From an uncultured Tateyamaria sp. (lineage in GTDB: Bacteria; Pseudomonadota; Alphaproteobacteria; Rhodobacterales; Rhodobacteraceae): a DNA stretch of 64,000 nucleotides. Positions 35,125 through 45,168 of this stretch are shown one piece after another. Position 1 is the first letter of the stretch, and every line of letters begins with the position of its first letter. The DNA is taken from positions 186,001 through 250,000 of the forward strand of contig NZ_CANNCF010000003.1 in assembly GCF_947503045.1 (NCBI RefSeq). The letters run 5' to 3'. Position numbers and translations under genes: made by a program. The notes under the pieces were generated by a model that saw nothing but the letters and a program-made list of their open reading frames with translations, had not been told where the DNA came from and searched no databases.

Positions 35125-36498
35125 ATGTTCCTTTCCGTATTCGACATGTTCAAGGTGGGCATTGGCCCGTCCTCGTCCCACACGATGGGGCCGATGATGG
35201 CGGCTGCGCGGTTTCTCGATATGATGCGCGCCTCGCCGTTCAAATTCGCCGGTGTCCGCGCCTCGTTGCACGGCTCGCTGGCCTTTACCGGCGTGGGCCA
35301 TGCAACCGACCGCGCCACCATTCTGGGCCTCGCCGGGTTCAAGCCCGACACCTATGATCACGACCGCGCCGAAGAGACTCTGGCCGCGCTGGCCAAGGAC
35401 CACACCCTCCACCCCGAGGGCCTGCCCCCGCTGCGCTTTGATCCCAAGGTTGACCTCGCTTTTGACTACGACACGCAACTGACCGGGCACGCCAACGGCA
35501 TGATCCTGATGGCAACGGACGCGCAGGGCGACGTGATCCTGCGGCAGGTGTTTTATTCCATCGGCGGCGGCTTTGTGATGACCGAAGAGGAACTCGCCGC
35601 AGGCAAGGACACCGACGAGGGCGCGCCCGTCCCCTTCCCCTTCAAGTCCGCCGCCGAAATGCTCGACATGGCCAGGGCGTCCGGCAAATCCATCGCCGCC
35701 ATGAAACGCGCCAACGAAGTGTCGCGCGGCACGCCGGAATCCCTTAGCGCGGGCACGCAGCGCCTTTGGCAGGTGATGAACAACTGCGTCGAACGCGGCC
35801 TGACCACGGACGGCGTCCTGCCCGGCGGTCTGAACGTGCGCCGCCGCGCCAAGGACATCCACGACAAGCTGCAGGCCGAGCGCGGCATGAACCTGAACGC
35901 GCCGCACACGATCAACGACTGGATGGCGGTCTATGCCATGGCCGTGAACGAGGAAAACGCAGCCGGGGGGCAGGTCGTCACCGCCCCCACAAACGGAGCG
36001 GCAGGCGTGCTGCCCGCGACCTTGCGCTACTATCTCGATCATGTCCCCGGCGCGAGTGAGGCCCATATCGAGGACTTTTTGCTGACGGCCGCCGCCATTG
36101 GCGGGTTGGTCAAGTTCAACGCCTCGATCTCCGGAGCCGAAGCAGGTTGTCAGGCCGAGGTCGGCAGTGCCGCTGCCATGGCCGCCGCGGGCCTCTGCGC
36201 CGTGATGGGCGGCAGCCCCGAGCAGATCGAGAACGCCGCCGAAATCGCGCTGGAACACCACCTCGGCATGACCTGTGATCCGGTCAAGGGCCTCGTGCAG
36301 GTCCCTTGCATCGAACGCAACGGTCTTGGCGCGATCAAGGCGGTCAGCGCCGCCAGCCTTGCCTTGCGCGGCGACGGCACGCATCTGGTTCCGCTCGACG
36401 CCTGCATCGAAACCATGCGTCAGACCGGTGCGGATATGAGCGAGAAATACAAAGAGACAAGCCTTGGCGGTTTGGCGGTGAACATACCAAATTGCTAA
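35125..36498 (+). CDS. sdaA: L-serine ammonia-lyase (single-chain, [4Fe-4S])
   Basis: Deaminates L-serine to pyruvate and ammonia with a labile [4Fe-4S] cluster. The 457-residue single-chain form starts [23 protein letters not shown] (the family signature) and has [19 protein letters not shown] and [18 protein letters not shown], which hold the cluster Cys residues. The start ATG abuts the GST stop. No serine transporter lies in the immediate neighbourhood. Confidence 0.96.
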   Translation: MFLSVFDMFKVGIGPSSSHTMGPMMAAARFLDMMRASPFKFAGVRASLHGSLAFTGVGHATDRATILGLAGFKPDTYDHDRAEETLAALAKDHTLHPEGLPPLRFDPKVDLAFDYDTQLTGHANGMILMATDAQGDVILRQVFYSIGGGFVMTEEELAAGKDTDEGAPVPFPFKSAAEMLDMARASGKSIAAMKRANEVSRGTPESLSAGTQRLWQVMNNCVERGLTTDGVLPGGLNVRRRAKDIHDKLQAERGMNLNAPHTINDWMAVYAMAVNEENAAGGQVVTAPTNGAAGVLPATLRYYLDHVPGASEAHIEDFLLTAAAIGGLVKFNASISGAEAGCQAEVGSAAAMAAAGLCAVMGGSPEQIENAAEIALEHHLGMTCDPVKGLVQVPCIERNGLGAIKAVSAASLALRGDGTHLVPLDACIETMRQTGADMSEKYKETSLGGLAVNIPNC

Positions 36499-36690
36499 GG
36501 TTGCTTTGCACCGCAACACAACCAGCCACACCGTTGATCCATAATACGCCAAAGCTGCCCAAGGGTCGGCGGGTGGGCGCCTTTCGCGCAGCGAAACAGA
36601 GCCACTCACCGACCAACTGACGCCAATACGCGTCACGAACGCTGCAATTGCAGCATTGCCACGCCCGAAGCCGCTGTTAGGGTGCCGCGC

Positions 36691-37608
36691 ATGAGCCAGG
36701 ACCGTCCCCTTCTCGGCATCCTTCTGATGCTGGGATTTTGCATTGTGGCCCCGATGGGGGACGCCGTGGCCAAACTGCTGGGCCAGTCCGTGCCACTGGG
36801 CGAGTTGCTGTTCGTGCGCTTTGCCATTCAGGCCCTGATCCTGATTCCGCTGGTCTGGTTCGGACGGCGCGCGTGGAAAATGAGCGGGCGGGTGCTGCGG
36901 CTGACCGCCTTTCGCACGGTGCTGCACATCGTCGGGATTGGCGGTATGTTCACCGCCCTGCAATACCTGCCCCTGGCGGATGCGGTCGCCATCGCCTTCA
37001 TCATGCCATTCCTGATGCTGCTGCTCGGCAAATATGTGCTGGGCGAAGAGGTGGGCAGCCGTCGCCTGATTGCCTGTATCGTCGGTTTTGTCGGCACGCT
37101 TCTGGTGGTGCAGCCCAGCTTTGTCGAAGTCGGCTGGCCTGCCCTGCTGCCCCTTTTGGTTGCGGTGAACTTTGCCATCTTCATGCTGGTCACACGGCAA
37201 ATTGCCAAGGACACCGACCCGATCGGGCTTCAGGCTGTGAGCGGTGTGATGGCGGTCGCGATCCTCGGACCCATTCTTTGGCTGGCGCGTGATGCAGGGA
37301 TCGCCCCTCTGAACTTTATTGCCGTGAACGGAAACGAGGCCTCGCTCTTGATGGCCATCGGCATCCTTGGGACAATGGCACATCTGCTGATGACATGGTC
37401 ACTGCGCTTTGCGCCCTCGGCCACGCTGGCGCCGATGCAGTACCTCGAAATTCCGGTCGCCACGATCATCGGCTTCCTCGTGTTTTCCGACCTGCCAAAC
37501 GGGCTGGCGGCGGTCGGCATCTGCATCACGATTGCGTCTGGTCTCTATATCGTTCTGCGCGAGCGGGCCATCGCGCGTCTTGCGGCGCGCGCGCCAGCGC
37601 CTGCGTGA
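36691..37608 (+). CDS. EamA/DMT-family transporter
   Basis: A 305-residue membrane protein with ten hydrophobic segments in two EamA repeats (AFIMPFLMLLLGKYVLGEEV ends the first; MQYLEIPVATIIGFLVFSDLP the second). Substrate unknown. ATG 36691 follows TTAGGGTG. Its last 83 bases overlap the 3' end of convergent thiN, so the two stop codons lie inside each other's genes. Confidence 0.87.
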   Translation: MSQDRPLLGILLMLGFCIVAPMGDAVAKLLGQSVPLGELLFVRFAIQALILIPLVWFGRRAWKMSGRVLRLTAFRTVLHIVGIGGMFTALQYLPLADAVAIAFIMPFLMLLLGKYVLGEEVGSRRLIACIVGFVGTLLVVQPSFVEVGWPALLPLLVAVNFAIFMLVTRQIAKDTDPIGLQAVSGVMAVAILGPILWLARDAGIAPLNFIAVNGNEASLLMAIGILGTMAHLLMTWSLRFAPSATLAPMQYLEIPVATIIGFLVFSDLPNGLAAVGICITIASGLYIVLRERAIARLAARAPAPA

Positions 37609-38245
37609 TCTCACCCAGATAGGCGCGCGGCAGCATCACGATCATCGCCGGTCGATCCATGGTTAATGCGATCGGTCCTTCGGCAGCGTTCAGCGTACTG
37701 GTCTGATGCAAAGGATGAAACTTCAAACCGTCAATAGACCAACGCAGACCGGTGGACGTACCCGCGCAATCCCCCAGTGGAAACAATGACACGATGTCAT
37801 CGCGCGCGGTGTCGACCTGCAACTGGGGCGGGCACAAAAACGCGATCTCGCTCTCTCCCAACAGAACGCACGCCCGATCAGGGCGTCCTACCAGCACATT
37901 GAGCGCACCCAACTGATGATCCAGCCGCTTGCCCAGAAACCCAACGCAAACAACGACCGGCGCCTCGATATGGCGCAGCGCCTTGTCGAAATCCGTGCTG
38001 TCCTGCTCGGTGATATGGTGACGCCGCTCGGGCGGGGTCAGGGCCAGCGTATCGGCAGCCACGCTGTCAAAATCCCCGATCAGCGCCTCAAGCGGGACAC
38101 CCGCCACGCGCGCAAGCTCCGCCCCGCCATCCGCTGCAACACAGGTCGGAGCCAGGGCCAGCGCCTCGGCGACATCCTTGGTTAATGCAGCCCCGCCGCC
38201 AAGAAGGGTCACCGGGTCAGAACTGTAAACAATTGTCCGTTTCAT
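37526..38245 (-). CDS. thiN: Thiamine diphosphokinase
   Basis: Transfers pyrophosphate from ATP to thiamine to make ThDP. The 239 residues show the TPK catalytic-domain motifs VAADGGAELA, LIGDFDSV and EQDSTDFDKALRH, and the C-terminal thiamine-binding part (GTSTGLRWSIDGLKF). The 3' end is antisense to the end of the DMT transporter gene. Its product supports ThDP enzymes such as the AruI-like decarboxylase here. Confidence 0.92.
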   Translation of the reverse strand: MKRTIVYSSDPVTLLGGGAALTKDVAEALALAPTCVAADGGAELARVAGVPLEALIGDFDSVAADTLALTPPERRHHITEQDSTDFDKALRHIEAPVVVCVGFLGKRLDHQLGALNVLVGRPDRACVLLGESEIAFLCPPQLQVDTARDDIVSLFPLGDCAGTSTGLRWSIDGLKFHPLHQTSTLNAAEGPIALTMDRPAMIVMLPRAYLGEITQALARAPQDARWPARAERYRDQTQS

Positions 38246-38382
38246 CGCTTTTTAATGCAATTTCTGGAAACAGATCACAATGTCGCCACGAAATGATACC
38301 CTCCTCGGCACAGATTCGGGCCGCTTTGGTCCGGTATTGCAGCCTATGACACCTCCGCAGACAGGCAGAGGACGAGCATCCT

Positions 38383-40869
38383 ATGACAATGAATAACAAA
38401 ATTCTGACGGTCTCCTACGGTACATTTTCCTGTACGTTGGAAGGTTTTGAAGACAATTTCGGTACGATGAAGGCAATTGCGGAATATTTCCGCGATCTGG
38501 CCGCTGATGACCGCTATTTCGGGGCCGAACCGCCCCAACCGGACGCAGAAATGCTGACCCGCATCGCTGAACGCGAGATTTCGCGCCGCGTGCAAGCCCG
38601 TGAACATGAGGGCCGCATCGTGCTGAGCGCGTCGGACCCGCAACCCAGCGACGCCCTTGCCGCCGCAGCCCCAGCCGCCGTTGTGGCCGCAGCCCAGTTG
38701 GCCGAGGTCACTGCCGCGCCCGAAGAGGTCGCGGAAGAGGACTTGGTTGCAGAGGATGTTGCCGCAGCCGAGGCTGAGGACGCACCCGTGGCCGAGCCCA
38801 CCGAAAGCGAAGCTGCGGCAGAGGTCACCGACGAGACGCACGCTGAAGACACCACAGAGGACGTCGCAGCCGAAGACGCTGCAGAAGACGCCCCCGTCGA
38901 GGTCATTGCCGAAGACGTTGCCGTCGAAGAGGTCGTCGCCGAAGACGAGGCAATCGAAGACGAAGACGTCATCGAAGCCAGCAATGAGGACACATCCGCT
39001 GACGCCGAAGACGAAACCGCGGAGGCTGAAGCCGAAGACGAAGCTGTCGAGGCAGAAGCTGAAGCTGAAGTGGACGTAGAGGAAGAGGACACCCCGTCCG
39101 AAGCCGAAGCCTTCTTTGCCGCCAGCCAGGACGACATGGACGCCATGGCGAACCACAGCGAAGAAGATGCCATCGCCGAGGATGCCGTCGCCGAAGACGT
39201 GGCCCCCACTGCCCGAGTCACACCTGCTGACAGTATTGCCGCCAAATTGCAGCGCATCCGCGCCGTTGTTTCGCAAGGCCAGAAAGACGCCGCCGAGGAC
39301 GAACTGTTCGAAGACGAGCACGCCGAAGACATGGCGCCCAGTGTCTCTGCCACTTCGATCACCGACGACGCAGAAGCTGAAGACGCGTCCGAGGACGTTG
39401 TGGCCGACGCCGCACGCGACATCGAAGAGGCGTTCAAGATCGACGACGAAGCAAGCGCAGAAGACGGCGCAGCCGAAGGCGAAGACGACGATGTCGCCGC
39501 CATCCTTGCCCGTTTCGACGCCGATGCGGCCGCAGAGGCGGCAAGCCAGTCCGAGGCAGAAAGCGACGACGCAAATGCGTCCGACGTTGCCGAGGACGAC
39601 ATGGGTCCGGATACCCTTGCCGAGTTCATGGCCGCCGATGAAGGCGACGCCGAAATGGCTGATACGGGCGAAAACCTCTTTGACGACGCCGAGGCCGAAG
39701 ATGACGCCGAAGTTGAGGCAGAGGCCGCACCCGAAGCACCCCGCCGTGCCCGCGTGATCAAGGTCAAACGCGCGGACATCGACGCCGCCCTTGCCAGCGG
39801 TCAGCTGGAAGAGGTCGACACCGACGATCAGGACGACGCAGGCCCAACCTCGCTGTCTGATCAGGAAGAAGCCGAGTTGCTGGCCGAACTGGCACAGGTC
39901 GAGGCCGAGTTCCCGGGCGAAGAGGACGCACAGTCCGAACCGGTCGAAATGGACGGTGAAGCCGAGCAAGTGGCCGACAGCGATGCGGACGACGTGATGG
40001 CTGACAGTGATGAGGACGACACCGACGCGGCACAAGACGCCGAAGAGGTCGCCGCAGAAGCCGAAGAAGCGCCAGCCGACGAGGAAGAAGAGATCGCAGC
40101 AGAAGCGGAGGCACCAGCCGAAGCAACTGACGAGATCGAAGCGGACGATGACACCTCCGAAGAGGCCGTTGAAGACGTCGCAGCCTTTGAAGCTCAGCCC
40201 AAGGCACAAGAGCTGAAGGACGATGACGTGTCGCGCCTGATGGCCGAGGCCGAAAACCAGATGGAAGAGCCCGAAGGGTCAAACCGTCGCGACGCTTTTG
40301 CCCATCTCAAGGCCGCCGTCAAAGCCAAAAAGGCAGATGCCGACATCGGCAACGACTCGATCAAAGACGAGGGCGCATTCCGCTCGGATCTGGCCGAGGT
40401 GGTCAAGCCACGTCGCCCCGAAGTGAGCGGAAGCCGCGGCGACCGTCCCGAAAACGCACGCCCCGCACCGCTCAAGCTGGTGGCCGAACAGCGCGTTGAC
40501 GTTGACTCAGCCCCCAAAGGCCCCGTGCGCCCCCGCCGTGTCGAAACCCCGCAAGAGGCCACGACACAGGACACCAAGGGCGACGAGAGCTTTGCCGACT
40601 ATGTCGCTGAACTCGGCGCGCATGACCTGCCCGCCCTGCTCGAAGCGGCGGCAAGCTATCTCAGCTTTGTCGAGGGTCGCGACCAGTTCTCGCGCCCCCA
40701 GCTGATGAAGAAAGTGCGCCAGGTCGAAAAAGAGGACTTCAGCCGCGAAGACGGCCTGCGCTCCTTTGGCCAGCTGCTGCGCGCGGGCAAGATCGAAAAG
40801 ATCTCCGGTGGTCGCTTTGCTGTGACCGGCGACATCGGCTACCGCCCAGAGCAACGCGAAGCGGGCTGA
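38383..40869 (+). CDS. Large, very acidic, low-complexity protein of unknown function
   Basis: An 828-residue protein in three parts. Residues 1-85 are a folded-looking N-terminal domain (ILTVSYGTFSCTLEGFEDNF, then MKAIAEYFRDLAADDRYFG). About residues 95-650 are almost wholly Ala/Glu/Asp/Val repeats (EDVAAEDAAEDAP-type), predicted disordered and strongly negative. The C-terminal ~90 residues (FADYVAELGAHDLPALLEAAASYLSF, SRPQLMKKVRQV, GLRSFGQLLRAGKIEKI) look folded and somewhat like a small helical DNA-binding or dimerisation domain. I recall homologues with the same ends in other Rhodobacteraceae but know no function. A surface, chromosome-organising or scaffold role are all possible. Start ATG 38383 or 38389. 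Confidence 0.85.
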   Translation: MTMNNKILTVSYGTFSCTLEGFEDNFGTMKAIAEYFRDLAADDRYFGAEPPQPDAEMLTRIAEREISRRVQAREHEGRIVLSASDPQPSDALAAAAPAAVVAAAQLAEVTAAPEEVAEEDLVAEDVAAAEAEDAPVAEPTESEAAAEVTDETHAEDTTEDVAAEDAAEDAPVEVIAEDVAVEEVVAEDEAIEDEDVIEASNEDTSADAEDETAEAEAEDEAVEAEAEAEVDVEEEDTPSEAEAFFAASQDDMDAMANHSEEDAIAEDAVAEDVAPTARVTPADSIAAKLQRIRAVVSQGQKDAAEDELFEDEHAEDMAPSVSATSITDDAEAEDASEDVVADAARDIEEAFKIDDEASAEDGAAEGEDDDVAAILARFDADAAAEAASQSEAESDDANASDVAEDDMGPDTLAEFMAADEGDAEMADTGENLFDDAEAEDDAEVEAEAAPEAPRRARVIKVKRADIDAALASGQLEEVDTDDQDDAGPTSLSDQEEAELLAELAQVEAEFPGEEDAQSEPVEMDGEAEQVADSDADDVMADSDEDDTDAAQDAEEVAAEAEEAPADEEEEIAAEAEAPAEATDEIEADDDTSEEAVEDVAAFEAQPKAQELKDDDVSRLMAEAENQMEEPEGSNRRDAFAHLKAAVKAKKADADIGNDSIKDEGAFRSDLAEVVKPRRPEVSGSRGDRPENARPAPLKLVAEQRVDVDSAPKGPVRPRRVETPQEATTQDTKGDESFADYVAELGAHDLPALLEAAASYLSFVEGRDQFSRPQLMKKVRQVEKEDFSREDGLRSFGQLLRAGKIEKISGGRFAVTGDIGYRPEQREAG

Positions 40870-40896
40870 ACCGACCCACCATATTGAACAACAAAG

Positions 40897-40923
40897 AGGC
40901 GCCCTTGTCGGGGCGCCTTTTTT
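40897..40923 (+). terminator. Intrinsic terminator after the acidic protein gene
   Basis: AGGCGCCC (40897-40904) pairs with GGGCGCCT (40911-40918), followed by TTTTT. The next gene's first possible ATG (40925) begins immediately after the T run. Confidence 0.88.
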
Positions 40924-40924
40924 C

Positions 40925-41476
40925 ATGAATGTAACTGCCATGAGCTTTCCCGACCAACCCACACTGACGGGACCGACGCTGCACCTGCGCCCGCTGCAGC
41001 GCGATGACGCTGCTGCCCTTGGGGATGCGGCCAGCGACCCGGGCATCTGGGCGGGGCACCCTTCCAGTGATCGCCACAAAGCCGAAGTCTTCGCGCCCTA
41101 TTTCGAGATGTTGCTGAACGCGGGCGGCACATTGATTGTCGCCGAGCGGTCCAGCGGCAAGGTCATCGGCTGCTCGCGCTACTACCCAACCCCCGAGGCG
41201 CCGGGCGCCTATGGCATCGGTTTCACCTTTCTCACCCGCGCCTTTTGGGGCGGCACCACGAATCGCGAGATGAAAACGCTGATGCTCGATCACGCCTTTG
41301 ATCACATGGATCAGGTCTGGCTGCACGTCGACCCGACCAACATCCGCTCGCAAAAAGCGACCCTCAAGATCGGTGCGCGCTTTGTCGAGGAAGCGGCGCG
41401 CGATATCGGCGACAAGACCGGGATCTGGCGCTGCTACGTGGTTGAACGCGACGTCTGGCGCGCCCGTCAGTCCTGA
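40925..41476 (+). CDS. GNAT-family N-acetyltransferase
   Basis: A 183-residue RimJ/RimL-type acetyltransferase: LTGPTLHLRPLQRDDAAALGD at the N-terminus, GFTFLTRAFWGGTTNREMKTLMLDHAF (the acetyl-CoA loop region) and HVDPTNIRSQKATLKIGARFVEE near the end. Target unknown. ATG 40925 abuts the upstream terminator and neither it nor ATG 40940 has a Shine-Dalgarno site, so the transcript may begin very near the start codon. Its last ten bases overlap the convergent VOC gene. Confidence 0.85.
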   Translation: MNVTAMSFPDQPTLTGPTLHLRPLQRDDAAALGDAASDPGIWAGHPSSDRHKAEVFAPYFEMLLNAGGTLIVAERSSGKVIGCSRYYPTPEAPGAYGIGFTFLTRAFWGGTTNREMKTLMLDHAFDHMDQVWLHVDPTNIRSQKATLKIGARFVEEAARDIGDKTGIWRCYVVERDVWRARQS

Positions 41477-41835
41477 CGATCCGTGCAAAAGATCAACTTA
41501 TTCCCGAACGGATCAGAAATCGACATATCGTCCATCCCCCACGGTTGCTCCTGCACACCGGGACGCGCGTGGCGATAGGATTTGGCGTTCAGCGCAGCAC
41601 ATAGCGCATGCACATCCTCGACCCCGATCCGCATCGACCCGCCGGGGCTGGCATCGCCAAAATGCTCTGACAGGTGCAATTCGCAGTTGCCCAGCCGCAC
41701 GCCCATATAAAGCGGCGCGTCAGGTCCAAACCTGTGTTCGAACACGACCTCGAAGCCAAGAAAATCAATATAGAATTCGCGCGCCTTGGCCTCGTCAAAG
41801 CTGCGCCAGATCGGGATGGGTGGGTCCACCTGCAT
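41467..41835 (-). CDS. Glyoxalase/bleomycin-resistance (VOC) family protein
   Basis: A 122-residue single VOC domain: PIPIWRSFDEAKAREFYIDFLGFEV at the N-terminus, ELHLSEHFGDASPG in the middle, and MSISDPFGNKLIFCT at the end. This arrangement is typical of bleomycin-resistance-like proteins; a real antibiotic role is not implied. It is likely a dimeric metal-dependent enzyme or binding protein. AAGGAGA precedes the ATG. Confidence 0.85.
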   Translation of the reverse strand: MQVDPPIPIWRSFDEAKAREFYIDFLGFEVVFEHRFGPDAPLYMGVRLGNCELHLSEHFGDASPGGSMRIGVEDVHALCAALNAKSYRHARPGVQEQPWGMDDMSISDPFGNKLIFCTDRQD

Positions 41836-41876
41836 GCTGTTCTCCTTGCGTTGTCAGCGCAAGGATAGCATGAGAA

Positions 41877-42092
41877 TCAGGCGTCCGGGTCCGGCTGTCC
41901 GATGCCCTTGAACACGAATTTCAGCGGAATGGCCCAGATGATGCCGAGCCCGACATAGATCAGCAATTCGACCAGGATCGAGGGGCGTTCCAGCAGCGCC
42001 ACAAGGTTCACCGCCACGATGATATATAGCGGCAGGCCCACGATCAGGATCAGCAGGGCCAGCCATTTCCGGGTCTTGTAGCGCAGGGCCAT
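41877..42092 (-). CDS. DUF2842 membrane protein
   Basis: A 71-residue protein with two hydrophobic helices (WLALLILIVGLPLYIIVAVNLVA and LIYVGLGIIWAIPLKFVF), a pattern I recognise as DUF2842, common in alphaproteobacteria and often beside purA. Function unknown. It lies nine bases downstream of purA on the same strand. Confidence 0.85.
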   Translation of the reverse strand: MALRYKTRKWLALLILIVGLPLYIIVAVNLVALLERPSILVELLIYVGLGIIWAIPLKFVFKGIGQPDPDA

Positions 42093-42101
42093 CAGGCCTC
42101 C

Positions 42102-43394
42102 TCAGTCGGCAAAGGGGTCGCGGACAAGGATCGTGTCTTCCCGCTCGGGTGAGGTGGAAAGTAGGGCAACGGGGCAGTCGATCAACTCTTCGACCCGGCG
42201 GACATATTTGATCGCATTGGCGGGCAATTCCGCCCAGCTGCGCGCGCCTTCGGTCGATTCCGGCCAGCCGGGCATTTCCTCGTAGATCGGTGTGCAGCGC
42301 GATTGCTGGTCCGCCGCGGTGGGCAGGTAATCCAGCTGTTTGCCATCGAGTTCATAGCCCACGCAGATTTTCAACGTCTCGAATCCGTCCAGCACATCCA
42401 GCTTGGTCAGTGAAATGCCATTCACACCGCTGGTCGCGCAGGTCTGACGCACAAGACAGGCATCAAACCATCCGCAGCGCCGCTTGCGCCCGGTGGTGGT
42501 CCCGAATTCATGGCCGCGCTCGCCCAGCCGGTCGCCGTCTGCATCAAACAACTCGCTCGGGAACGGGCCCTCGCCCACGCGGGTGGTATAGGCCTTGACG
42601 ATGCCAAGCACGAAATCGATGGCGCCGGGGCCGACACCGACACCCGTGGCCGCTTGCCCGGCGATTACGTTGGATGAGGTCACAAAGGGATAGGTGCCAA
42701 AATCAATGTCGAGCAGTGCGCCTTGCGCCCCTTCAAACAGGATACGCTTGCCCGATTTGCGCGCCTCGTTCATCACCTTCCAGACAGGGGCTGCATAGGC
42801 GAGGATCGCGGGTGCAACTTCGTTCAGTGCCGCCAGCAACGCATCGCGGTCCACAGGTTCCAGACCCAGGCCCCGGCGCAGCGCGTCGTGATGCACCAGC
42901 GCGCGATCCACCCGCAGTTCCAGCGTCGCCGGATCCGCCAGATCGGCCACGCGCACCACGCGGCGGCCCACCTTGTCCTCATAAGCCGGTCCGATGCCGC
43001 GCCCGGTGGTGCCGATCTTGGCCACAGAATTCTGCGCCTCGCGTGCGCGGTCCAACTCGCCGTGGATCGGCAGGATCAGCGGCGTGTTTTCGGCAATCAT
43101 CAGCGTTTCGGGCGTGATCTCGATGCCCTGGGCGCGGATCGTCCCGATCTCCTTGATCAGGTGCCAGGGGTCCAGCACCACGCCGTTGCCGATCACGGAC
43201 AGCTTGCCGCCGCGCACCACACCCGAAGGCAGCGCATGCAGCTTGTAGACTTCGCCGTCGATGACCAGCGTGTGGCCCGCATTGTGCCCGCCCTGAAAGC
43301 GCGCGATCACATCCGCCCGCTCGCTCAGCCAGTCAACGATCTTGCCCTTGCCCTCGTCGCCCCATTGCGCGCCGACAACCACCACATTGGCCAT
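42102..43394 (-). CDS. purA: Adenylosuccinate synthetase
   Basis: Joins IMP and aspartate with GTP on the way to AMP. The 430 residues match the family: [19 protein letters not shown] (P-loop), [24 protein letters not shown] [14 protein letters not shown], and the [15 protein letters not shown] and base-contact segments near the end. ATG 43394 with GGGGCAGG upstream is chosen; the longer open frame has no family similarity. It is followed by DUF2842. Confidence 0.96.
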   Translation of the reverse strand: MANVVVVGAQWGDEGKGKIVDWLSERADVIARFQGGHNAGHTLVIDGEVYKLHALPSGVVRGGKLSVIGNGVVLDPWHLIKEIGTIRAQGIEITPETLMIAENTPLILPIHGELDRAREAQNSVAKIGTTGRGIGPAYEDKVGRRVVRVADLADPATLELRVDRALVHHDALRRGLGLEPVDRDALLAALNEVAPAILAYAAPVWKVMNEARKSGKRILFEGAQGALLDIDFGTYPFVTSSNVIAGQAATGVGVGPGAIDFVLGIVKAYTTRVGEGPFPSELFDADGDRLGERGHEFGTTTGRKRRCGWFDACLVRQTCATSGVNGISLTKLDVLDGFETLKICVGYELDGKQLDYLPTAADQQSRCTPIYEEMPGWPESTEGARSWAELPANAIKYVRRVEELIDCPVALLSTSPEREDTILVRDPFAD

Positions 43395-43592
43395 GAACCT
43401 GCCCCTTTTAATCCAAATCCGCGCACCTGCCGGGGTGCGACCAAACCCGCGCACCTATAGCGATGCACCCGCGCAAGGCAAACCGCTATCTGCGCCGCGC
43501 AGGCGAAAAAACCGCGGCCCACGCCTTCGCCCGGTTGAGATTTCACCCAATTCACGGCATCACGCAGCAAAACGGGACGAAGGACGCATATC

Positions 43593-43991
43593 ATGACGGG
43601 TTTTTTCTGGCGCTGGCTCTTTGCCTTTGTCCTTCTGGCCGCAACCTATAACCCGACCGAGTTCAACTATGTCCGCTGGGTGCTGGATCACGGGGCGGCA
43701 AACCTGTCCATCGCGGTACTGGTGGGGCTGCTGATGACGGTGGGCTACATCATCTACCTGCGCGCCACGCTGCGCTCGATCGGGCCGTTCGGGATGCTGT
43801 TGGTGCTGGCGCTGGTGGGCGCGATCCTGTGGGTGCTTTACGATCTGGGTATTGTCGATCTGGACAATCCCGGGTTCAACACGTGGCTCGGTTTGATTGC
43901 CCTGTCCATCGTGCTGGGCGTCGGCCTCAGTTGGAGCCATGTGCGCCGCTATCTGTCCGGTCAGGCCGACATGGATGACGTGGACGAATAG
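43593..43991 (+). CDS. DUF6524-like four-helix membrane protein
   Basis: A 132-residue protein with four hydrophobic segments (WLFAFVLLAATYNPTEF, IAVLVGLLMTVGYIIYL, GMLLVLALVGAILWVLY, WLGLIALSIVLGVGLSW) and an acidic tail ending DMDDVDE. The pattern resembles DUF6524. Function unknown. Divergent from purA; GAAGGA precedes the ATG. Confidence 0.8.
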   Translation: MTGFFWRWLFAFVLLAATYNPTEFNYVRWVLDHGAANLSIAVLVGLLMTVGYIIYLRATLRSIGPFGMLLVLALVGAILWVLYDLGIVDLDNPGFNTWLGLIALSIVLGVGLSWSHVRRYLSGQADMDDVDE

Positions 43992-44185
43992 TTCCTCGTA
44001 CACACCTGTTGTCAGGACCCGACGATCAGAGGCACATCGCCGCCTGCGTAATGCATGTGTGTGGTATTGGTTTTCGACCATTCGGTAGGATTTAGAAACG
44101 AATGTTGGTCGTAAAGGTTCAGAGTTTCGGAAGTCCGTACAACTAGATGAAGCACGGGGCGCTGGCCTCTTGCTATCTTGTCGCC

Positions 44186-44497
44186 TCACGCCTTGATCGT
44201 CACCGGTTGACCATGTGGCGTGCGCAGATAGGCCGCCTTCCAAGCCGCCCGCATCTCGGCGAGGGCCGCAGCTTCGGTGGCCCCCGTCTCAGTCAGCAAC
44301 GCCTCGAGCGTTTCAAGCCACGCCTCGAAATAATCGTCGCCGCCATTGAGGTCCTTTTCCAGCCCGCGCCGTTTCAGCGTCGCGCCGAACCGCGTCGCCC
44401 AGTCCGGCCAGGCAAAAACCCCCGTCTCGTTCAGATGGACGGTCAAAGCAAAGAGTTGTGCGTGCCACGGGGCCTCGAATGCAGGTTCCGGCCTCAT
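44186..44497 (-). CDS. Nitrile hydratase accessory (activator) protein
   Basis: A 103-residue protein resembling the N-terminal part of nitrile hydratase beta chains and the small cobalt-type activators: FEAPWHAQLFALTVHLNETGVFAWPDW, then WLETLEALLTETG. Such proteins carry the alpha subunit and exchange it into the mature enzyme with its cobalt. ATG 44497 overlaps the beta-subunit stop (ATGA). Third gene of the operon. The 194 bases beyond its stop are lower in GC and hold nothing recognisable. Confidence 0.82.
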   Translation of the reverse strand: MRPEPAFEAPWHAQLFALTVHLNETGVFAWPDWATRFGATLKRRGLEKDLNGGDDYFEAWLETLEALLTETGATEAAALAEMRAAWKAAYLRTPHGQPVTIKA

Positions 44498-45168
44498 AGC
44501 GCGTCCAGATAGCTGTCCCACAGATCGAGGATCACCTCGTCATTCGGATGTTCGGGATGCGCCCAAAGGTCAACGGCGCGAATGCCCACCGCATAAAGCG
44601 GCTCGGGCGCTTCACCCAGCCGGTGCGCATTGCTGTCGGGCAACACATGGGTGCCGTGCATCCGCACGATCCGGCCTGTAGCACCTGCAGCGTAGGCGGG
44701 CAGACGCGTGTGACCGCCGTCAACAATCGTGTTTTCCGGCAAGGACCGCAGGCGCACCGCATCTCCGACCGCAAAACGCGGGGTGATATTGCTGGACCGG
44801 TCCGCAGGCCCGCCCTTGGCCAGCACGCCCGCCACCGCATCCGCCGCCAACCGCTTGGCCGCCAGCGGGCTTTCCCCGCTCCCCTCCCCCTTGGCCAGTT
44901 CATCCGCGCTCAGCGCGCCGGTCTCGACCAGCAGATCGGCAAGGGCCGCGATCCATTTCTCGTAATAGACAAAACGGGCGTAATCCTTGGGGGCCAACCG
45001 CTCGCGTGCATGGCGCGAGACGTCGATGTTCCACAGACCCAGCGACCCGCAGGCCAGCGTCAGCGCCAAGGCGCGCGGATGCCAGTCAGCGTGAAACTTG
45101 ACGTCCTCGGGTTCAGGCACGACCGCTCCGTCGCCAAACCGCCCGCCCATATCATGCACCCGGGTCAT
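44494..45168 (-). CDS. Nitrile hydratase beta subunit
   Basis: Pairs with the alpha chain to hydrate nitriles to amides. The 224 residues begin [19 protein letters not shown], a beta-chain signature, and carry [15 protein letters not shown] (with the Arg that contacts the metal-site sulfinate) and the SH3-like C-terminal domain [13 protein letters not shown]...[17 protein letters not shown] 45168 overlaps the alpha stop (ATGA). No amidase gene follows, so a downstream amide-processing enzyme must be elsewhere. Confidence 0.92.
   Translation of the reverse strand: MTRVHDMGGRFGDGAVVPEPEDVKFHADWHPRALALTLACGSLGLWNIDVSRHARERLAPKDYARFVYYEKWIAALADLLVETGALSADELAKGEGSGESPLAAKRLAADAVAGVLAKGGPADRSSNITPRFAVGDAVRLRSLPENTIVDGGHTRLPAYAAGATGRIVRMHGTHVLPDSNAHRLGEAPEPLYAVGIRAVDLWAHPEHPNDEVILDLWDSYLDAL

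Noticed and set aside
34690-37383. An 897-codon minus-strand open frame
   Set aside because: It spans three well-supported plus-strand genes (GST, sdaA, transporter) and has no protein-like features.
38344-40209. Long minus-strand open frames (621 aa and a Ser-rich 421 aa) opposite the acidic protein
   Set aside because: They are shadows of the GAC/GAA/GCC codon repeats on the plus strand: composition is extreme (Phe/Val/Gly or Ser/Ala only) with no family motif or ribosome site.
41467-41835. Antibiotic-resistance gene
   Set aside because: The VOC-domain family name includes bleomycin resistance, but nothing here supports a drug-binding role.
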